64,000 nucleotides of DNA from UBA10649 sp965227045 (GTDB lineage: Bacteria; Actinomycetota; Actinomycetes; S36-B12): contig OZ245718.1 of the NCBI GenBank assembly GCA_965227045.1, positions 1,364,001-1,428,000 of the forward strand. Direction: 5' to 3'. The position numbers were made by a program, and so were the translations under genes. The notes beneath the pieces were generated by a model. The model saw only the letters and a list, made by a program, of their open reading frames with translations, ran no database searches and was not told the origin of the DNA. The first letter of the stretch is position 1, and each line of letters begins with the position of its first letter. Shown one piece after another: positions 59,549 through 64,000 of the stretch.

Positions 59549-59920
59549 CTACAGGTACAGCCCGGTGCCGGCCGTGCTGTGCTGCTCGGCCGCCACCGCG
59601 TGAATATCTCGCTCGCGAAGCAGGACGTACTCGATCCCGTGCAACTCCACCTGGCCTCGGTCCTCAGGCTCGAACAGCACGCGGTCGCCGACGTCGAGCG
59701 TGCGGACGTTCGGCCCCACTGCGACGACCTTGGCCCACGCGAGCCTGCGACCAACCTGCGCCGTGACGGGGATGACGATGCCTCCGAGGGAGCGACGCTC
59801 ACGCCCATCGTTGTCCTCGCGGACGAGGATGCGGTCGTGCAGCAGCTTGATCGGCACGGATCCGTCCGCGTTGGGGGTGGTGTCCGGGCTGTCCTCGGAC
59901 GCGTGCTCGAGTGCGGTCAC
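59549..59920 (-). CDS. GroES-like co-chaperonin
   Basis: About 123 residues from GTG 59920. The cpn10 fold is evident in IKLLHDRILVRED, SLGGIVIP, AKVVAVGPNVRTLDVGDRVLFEPED and IEYVLLRERDI. An N-terminal extension of about 23 residues and a C-terminal extra segment are unlike normal GroES, and no groEL is adjacent. It may be a second, specialised co-chaperonin. It overlaps no gene and precedes the sulfotransferase by three bases. Confidence 0.8.
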   Translation of the reverse strand: MTALEHASEDSPDTTPNADGSVPIKLLHDRILVREDNDGRERRSLGGIVIPVTAQVGRRLAWAKVVAVGPNVRTLDVGDRVLFEPEDRGQVELHGIEYVLLRERDIHAVAAEQHSTAGTGLYL

Positions 59921-59931
59921 GTCAGTACGAG

Positions 59932-60207
59932 TTACCGGCGTCCGCGACGAAGCAGCTTCAGGGCGATGATGCCCACGACGACGGCACCCGCGATAGCGAC
60001 GCGTTCGGGACGCACTCCGCCGAACTCGTCGGTGAACCATCCGGTGACAACCCGGCCGCCGCGACGCGCGATAGCGGCGGGCGTGGTCTCCGCCTTGAGC
60101 TCGGCGAGGGAGGCGACGAGATCTTCGCGCGCGGCTGCGATCTCCGCCTGCATCGCTGCGACCGACGGCGAGGCCGACGGGGTAACGGTTGGCGTGGCTG
60201 GCGACAT
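59932..60207 (-). CDS. DUF3618 membrane protein
   Basis: A 91-residue protein: AEIAAAREDLVASLAELKAETTP is the DUF3618 signature and one C-terminal helix (AIAGAVVVGIIALKLL) ends in RRGRR. The family is actinobacterial and of unknown function. It lies between the metal permease gene and the GroES-like gene. Confidence 0.85.
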   Translation of the reverse strand: MSPATPTVTPSASPSVAAMQAEIAAAREDLVASLAELKAETTPAAIARRGGRVVTGWFTDEFGGVRPERVAIAGAVVVGIIALKLLRRGRR

Positions 60208-60217
60208 GGACGAAAGA

Positions 60218-61093
60218 CTACGCCGCTCGCTCGGCCAGCAGGTCCTCGGAGTGCGTATCGAGTCCGGACGATCGACGAAGGCCCCGACCACCGGTGGCTG
60301 CCAGCACGACAACGAACACGGCAGCACCCACGAGCACGATCATCGTTCCTGATGGCACGCCCGCGTAGTAACTCAGATACATGCCGACGAGACCGCACGC
60401 CGCGCCGATGCCGGTGCTCAGGAAGATCATCCGTCCGAACGAGTCTGTGAGCATGCGAGCAATAACCGCCGGAATCACGAGCATTGCCGCAACCAGCGTG
60501 ACGCCGATAATCGTCAGCGTGGCCAGAATCGCGAGCGAGAGGACCACCATCAGGGCGGCCTCGAGGCGTCCGACATTCACGCCCGAGACGCCCGCGACGT
60601 CCGCATCGAAGGTACTGAAGAGCAGCGCGCGGTAGCGCAGCGTCACGAACGCGACCGTGATGACGCACACGGCGACAAGCCCGACAATCTGTCCGGTGCT
60701 GATGCCAAGGATGCTGCCGAAGAGCGCGTTGTCGAAGGCGGGGCCACTCGTCCCGAACTTCGCGAACAACGCGACACCGAGTGCGAATGACGCGATGGTG
60801 ATCACGCCGATCGCCGCGTCGGCACCGACTCGACTCCTCTTGGTCACCGCTGTGATGGCGAGCGCGGAAGCGATTCCCCACAGTCCAGCGCCGATTGCGT
60901 AGAACTGAGCCGCGAACAACTGCATCGCCGCGAAACCGCCGAAGATCGAATGCGAGAGTCCGTGGCCGATGTACGACATCCCCCGCAGAACGATGTAGAC
61001 GCCGATCAGGCCGAGTAGAGCTCCCGAGAGCGTCGCCACCACGAGACCCTTCTGGAAGAACGCGTATGCAAGAGGTGCGAGCAGCGTGTCCAT
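60218..61093 (-). CDS. Zn/Mn ABC transporter permease (ZnuB/MntB type)
   Basis: A 291-residue permease with eight to nine helices. SYIGHGLSHSIFGGFAAMQ and LLFSTFDADVAGVSGVNVG are conserved in the ABC-3 family. It overlaps no gene, but begins one base after the ATPase stop. With the ATPase and the solute-binding protein it would import Zn, Mn or Fe. The C-terminal tail is hydrophilic and unusual only in length. Confidence 0.92.
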   Translation of the reverse strand: MDTLLAPLAYAFFQKGLVVATLSGALLGLIGVYIVLRGMSYIGHGLSHSIFGGFAAMQLFAAQFYAIGAGLWGIASALAITAVTKRSRVGADAAIGVITIASFALGVALFAKFGTSGPAFDNALFGSILGISTGQIVGLVAVCVITVAFVTLRYRALLFSTFDADVAGVSGVNVGRLEAALMVVLSLAILATLTIIGVTLVAAMLVIPAVIARMLTDSFGRMIFLSTGIGAACGLVGMYLSYYAGVPSGTMIVLVGAAVFVVVLAATGGRGLRRSSGLDTHSEDLLAERAA

Positions 61094-61094
61094 G

Positions 61095-61874
61095 TCAGGC
61101 GCTCCGGCCGTAGCTCGCGGGGGACTCCTCGACAACGACTCTCATGCCCAGGTGCTCGAGAACCTCCATGCGGGCGCCGAACGTGCGCTCAAGTACCTCA
61201 GGCGTGATGACCTCTGCGGGACTGCCGTCGGCAACGACTGTGCGATTGACGCAGACGAGGTGCGGCAGGTGCGCAGCGATCCCATTCAGATCGTGTGTCG
61301 TCAGGACGATTGCCACACCATCCTCATGGAGGTCTGCGAGCAGGTGAAGGATGTCGTGCCGCGTGGAGATATCGACCCCACTCGTCGGCTCATCCATGAG
61401 CAGTAACTGCGGCTGGCGAAGGAGCGCGCGGGCCAGGAACATGCGCTGTTGCTGGCCGCCCGAGAGGTCGCGGATATGCCTCGCCGCCAGCTCGGAGATG
61501 CTCAGCCGCTCGAGGACGGCAGACACACTTGCCTTCTCCGCCGCACTCGCCCACGGCTTCACGCGCGCAGACTTTCGCGACATCAGCACGCATTCGAAGA
61601 CCGTGATCGGGAAGTTCCAGTTCACGGTCTCCAGTTGCGGCACGTACGCGATGCGCAGGTCAGGCCGACGCCAGATGGTGCCGTCGACCGGCTTCATCGT
61701 GCCGAGAAACAGCCGGAGCAGCGTGGTCTTGCCGGCGCCCGACGGACCGACGATCCCGGTGAACTGGTCCTCGTGGACGTGAAGCGAGACATCGCTGAGC
61801 ACAGGGTTATGGCCGTAGGCGGCCGCTACCCCCTCCAGGCGGATGAGCTCGGGGCCGACTCCGGTGCCGGTCAC
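61095..61874 (-). CDS. Zn/Mn ABC transporter ATPase
   Basis: A 259-residue ATPase: Walker A GPSGAGKT, signature LSGGQQQR, Walker B LLLMDEP and switch His TTHDLN. The middle NWNFPITVFECVLM is typical of manganese/zinc importers. The GTG start overlaps the stop of the binding protein gene (GTGA). Confidence 0.93.
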   Translation of the reverse strand: MTGTGVGPELIRLEGVAAAYGHNPVLSDVSLHVHEDQFTGIVGPSGAGKTTLLRLFLGTMKPVDGTIWRRPDLRIAYVPQLETVNWNFPITVFECVLMSRKSARVKPWASAAEKASVSAVLERLSISELAARHIRDLSGGQQQRMFLARALLRQPQLLLMDEPTSGVDISTRHDILHLLADLHEDGVAIVLTTHDLNGIAAHLPHLVCVNRTVVADGSPAEVITPEVLERTFGARMEVLEHLGMRVVVEESPASYGRSA

Positions 61875-62866
61875 TGGGGGTACACCGCACCATCGGGTAC
61901 GTCGCTGGCCACGTCGAGGGCGTTGAGGTTCGTGGGAGTGCCACCGAGTCCAGCGATCATGGTGGCGTAGTCGTACCTCATCAGCCCGAGCCAGGAGTGG
62001 TCTGCCTCACCCGGCGCGCCGGGCAGGTCGTCATCGCGCAGTGACTCCTCGTACCTCGCACCGGTTGCCTCGCCGATCTCCTGCAGCACCTTCGACGGGA
62101 AGACCTCCGACCCGAAGATCGTGGGGACCTTCTCCGCCTTGACCTGGTCGATGAGTTCCGCGACCTCCGCGGGAGTGGGGTCCTCGAAGTTCTTCGGCTG
62201 CAGCGCGCCGATGACGGTCCAGCCGAAGTCCTTCGCGAAGTACGCATACGCATCGTGGTACGTCAGCAGCTTGAGGTTGCCCGCAGGCACGGTCGCCTGA
62301 TCGGTGCGCAACGCATCGGCAAGCTCGGTCGCCTTCGTCTCGAACGCCGCGTAGTTGGCCGCGTAGTACTCCGCGTTGGTCGGGTCGAGCTCACTGAACT
62401 GGTCGCGGATCAACGCGGCGTACTCGATCGCGTACAGCGGGTCGGTCCACAGGTGCGGGTTCGGCTTGCCCTCCTCCTTCGGGAAGGAGAAGTCGTAGAT
62501 GTAGTCCGACTCGGGGAGCACGGTCGTGCCGATCTCCACGATCGTGGTGTCGTCCTTCTTGTTCTCCTCGGCCAGCTCGACCGTCGGGTCCTCCAGCTTC
62601 AGCCCGTTCACCAGGATCAGGTCCGCCGTGCTCAGCAGTTCGGCAACCTGGGGCGCCGGCTCGAAGGTATGGCTATTGGTTCCCTCGGGAACGATCCCCT
62701 CGATCCGCACCTTGTCTCCCCCGATCGACGATGCAATGGAGGTGATCGGCGACACCGTCGTGGCGATCAGCGGACGGTCATCCGAGGCGACGCCCTGATC
62801 GGACGAGCAGCCGGCGAGGGCCGCGGCGGTGAGCGCGAGGACGGGGAGGACGTGGAGGGGACGCAT
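61871..62866 (-). CDS. metal-binding lipoprotein (ZnuA/TroA type)
   Basis: A 331-residue cluster A-I binding protein with the lipobox ALAGC (Cys20). Metal ligands are likely His in GTNSHTFEP, His in NPHLWTDP, His in LTYHDAYAYF and Glu in FGSEVFPSK. The His-rich loop of zinc-specific ZnuA proteins is missing, so manganese or iron is as likely as zinc. It is the first gene of the operon. Confidence 0.92.
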   Translation of the reverse strand: MRPLHVLPVLALTAAALAGCSSDQGVASDDRPLIATTVSPITSIASSIGGDKVRIEGIVPEGTNSHTFEPAPQVAELLSTADLILVNGLKLEDPTVELAEENKKDDTTIVEIGTTVLPESDYIYDFSFPKEEGKPNPHLWTDPLYAIEYAALIRDQFSELDPTNAEYYAANYAAFETKATELADALRTDQATVPAGNLKLLTYHDAYAYFAKDFGWTVIGALQPKNFEDPTPAEVAELIDQVKAEKVPTIFGSEVFPSKVLQEIGEATGARYEESLRDDDLPGAPGEADHSWLGLMRYDYATMIAGLGGTPTNLNALDVASDVPDGAVYPQ

Positions 62867-62884
62867 GCTGGAACACTAAAACCA

Positions 62885-62913
62885 CTTCGAACCTTCTGCA
62901 AATTGTTCGCAAG
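62885..62913. promoter_or_regulatory. possible operator before the metal-uptake operon
   Basis: CTTCGAAC (62885-62892) and GTTCGCAAG (62905-62913) form an imperfect inverted repeat 19-47 bases before the binding-protein gene. It does not match a known Zur, MntR or iron box; weak. Confidence 0.35.
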
Positions 62914-62981
62914 TAGCCGATCGATCGCACAAGCGATTCGGCGCTGGCCTACCGTTGGCAGCCACGAACCTAAGGAGACCC

Positions 62982-63446
62982 ATGAGCCTGTCCCCCGGCG
63001 ATGTCGCCCCGGACTTCGACCTGGCCGACGATTCCGGCGGTCGCGTCCACCTAGCGGACCTTCGCGGAGAGCGCGTGGTCCTGTACGCGTACCCCTCGGC
63101 CATGACTCCCGGCTGCACGAAGCAGGCATGCGACTTCCGCGACAACCTCTCGGTGTTCGCGGGAAGCGGACTGACCATTCTGGGCATCTCCCCGGACAAG
63201 CCGGAGAAGCTGGCGAAGTTCCGCGAGCGCGACAGCCTCACGTTCCCGCTGCTGTCCGATCCCGACCGTGCGGTGCTGACGGCGTACGGCGCGTTCGGTG
63301 AGAAGAAGCTGTACGGCAAGACGGTGGTCGGGGTCATCCGATCGACCTTCGTCATCGGTGCCGACGGCCTCATCGAGCATGCGTTCTACAACGTGAAGGC
63401 CACCGGTCACGTCGCGAAGCTCGTCCGCGACCTCGAACTGGCGTAG
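62982..63446 (+). CDS. bcp: peroxiredoxin, Bcp type
   Basis: A 154-residue thiol peroxidase of the BCP/PrxQ group, reducing peroxides with thioredoxin. The peroxidatic and resolving residues are Cys45 and Cys50 in TPGCTKQACDFRD. AAGGAG precedes ATG 62982. The length is normal. It is divergent from the metal-uptake operon and is followed five bases later by the dioxygenase gene. Confidence 0.94.
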   Translation: MSLSPGDVAPDFDLADDSGGRVHLADLRGERVVLYAYPSAMTPGCTKQACDFRDNLSVFAGSGLTILGISPDKPEKLAKFRERDSLTFPLLSDPDRAVLTAYGAFGEKKLYGKTVVGVIRSTFVIGADGLIEHAFYNVKATGHVAKLVRDLELA

Positions 63447-63451
63447 CGCAG

Positions 63452-64000
63452 ATGGTCACGGCTCTCGATACCACCGTCGTCGACGACGCGACGATCGCAC
63501 AGTTCCGTGCCGACGGCTGCACGGTTGTCCGCAACCTGTTCTCCGCGGACGAGGTCGAGACCGTACGTCGCGGGATCGAGCGGAACCTCGCCAGCCCCGG
63601 TCCGCTGTTCGGGGTCGCCAGCCGCGAGGACGACCCCGGCCGCTTCGTCGAGGACTTCTGCAACTGGCAGCGCATCGACGAGTACCGCGAGATCGCGTTC
63701 ACCTCTCGCGCCGCCGATGTCGCCGGCGCGCTCATGGGCAGCAAGCAGGTGCGGCTTTACCACGATCATCTGCTGGTCAAAGAGCCCGGAACACAGCAGC
63801 CCACACCGTGGCACCAGGACCAGCCGTACTACAACGTCGAAGGCTTCGAGAACTGCTCGATGTGGATGCCTGTCGATCCGGTCGCCGCGGAGTCGACCCT
63901 GGAGTTCCTCGCTGGCTCGCACCTCCAGGGCTGGCTGATGCCGCGCACGTTCCTAGACATGCAGGCGAAGTGGTTCCCCGAGGGATCGCTGGGCGAACTT
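63452..64000 (+). CDS. phytanoyl-CoA dioxygenase-family protein, N-terminal part
   Basis: The gene is cut by the window end; 183 codons are visible from ATG 63452. It has the Fe(II)/2-oxoglutarate HxD motif in PTPWHQDQPYY (about residue 121-123), and SMWMPVDPVAAESTLEFLAGSH is typical of PhyH proteins such as phytanoyl-CoA and ectoine hydroxylases. Substrate unknown. It may be cotranscribed with bcp. Confidence 0.86.
   Translation, partial: MVTALDTTVVDDATIAQFRADGCTVVRNLFSADEVETVRRGIERNLASPGPLFGVASREDDPGRFVEDFCNWQRIDEYREIAFTSRAADVAGALMGSKQVRLYHDHLLVKEPGTQQPTPWHQDQPYYNVEGFENCSMWMPVDPVAAESTLEFLAGSHLQGWLMPRTFLDMQAKWFPEGSLGEL

Overview
The window is high-GC (roughly two thirds G+C) chromosomal DNA from an actinobacterium. 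The evidence is frequent GTG starts, Excalibur-like, HtaA, class F sortase, DUF3618, DUF1416, DUF1684, TIGR03086 and MMPL families, a CsoR copper operon, DtxR/IdeR-like iron boxes and F420-type LLM oxidoreductases. The order or genus cannot be fixed from the sequence alone. No phage, insertion sequence or CRISPR array is visible; the window is mostly housekeeping and envelope genes with many small operons.

Layout. 1-4.4 kb: a minus-strand two-component system followed by an ABC exporter and a cut MMPL transporter. 4.5-12 kb: PHP protein, lipoprotein esterase, a CIRCE-controlled Hsp20, a secreted C39-like cysteine peptidase, VOC/HxlR and transglutaminase genes. 12-18.6 kb: secreted pentapeptide-repeat and GH64-like/Ig-repeat proteins, a degenerate SDR, a FUSC transporter and a zinc peptidase. 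18.6-29 kb: glutaminase-STAS fusion, MpaB-like oxygenase, an envelope operon of unknown role (septum-formation-like lipid/secreted protein, PQQ-type propeller, polytopic protein), a diguanylate cyclase and acetolactate decarboxylase. 29-34 kb: an operon of a processive GT2 synthase, a membrane-anchored GH18 with two AKWW chitin-binding modules and an LLM oxidoreductase. 34-45.5 kb: thioesterase, USP, oligoribonuclease, tRNA-His, phospholipase D and many small genes. 45.5-48.6 kb: copper operon csoR-copZ-copA plus a small Cys protein under a CsoR box. 48.6-55.7 kb: SGNH esterase, TIM-barrel isomerase, tRNA-Lys, iron-boxed htaA with a recent internal duplication, then an ice-binding-type adhesin with a class F sortase. 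55.7-59.5 kb: a sulfur island: thiosulfate sulfurtransferase, ubiquitin-fold sulfur carrier, threonine synthase behind a SAM riboswitch, and a sulfotransferase. 59.5-64 kb: GroES-like protein, a Zn/Mn ABC uptake operon, a peroxiredoxin and a cut phytanoyl-CoA dioxygenase-type gene.

Three things deserve most attention. First, thrC and a MoaD/ThiS carrier are translationally coupled behind an S-box SAM riboswitch, which suggests a methionine-linked, possibly thiocarboxylate-dependent, use of O-phosphohomoserine. Second, a dispersed repeat with core GAACCGCCTYCCGGG occurs four times, each time directly at the 3' end of a gene, once as a 90-base perfect-armed palindrome. Third, the GT2-GH18 operon looks like a synthase and trimming enzyme for an aminosugar-containing surface polymer.
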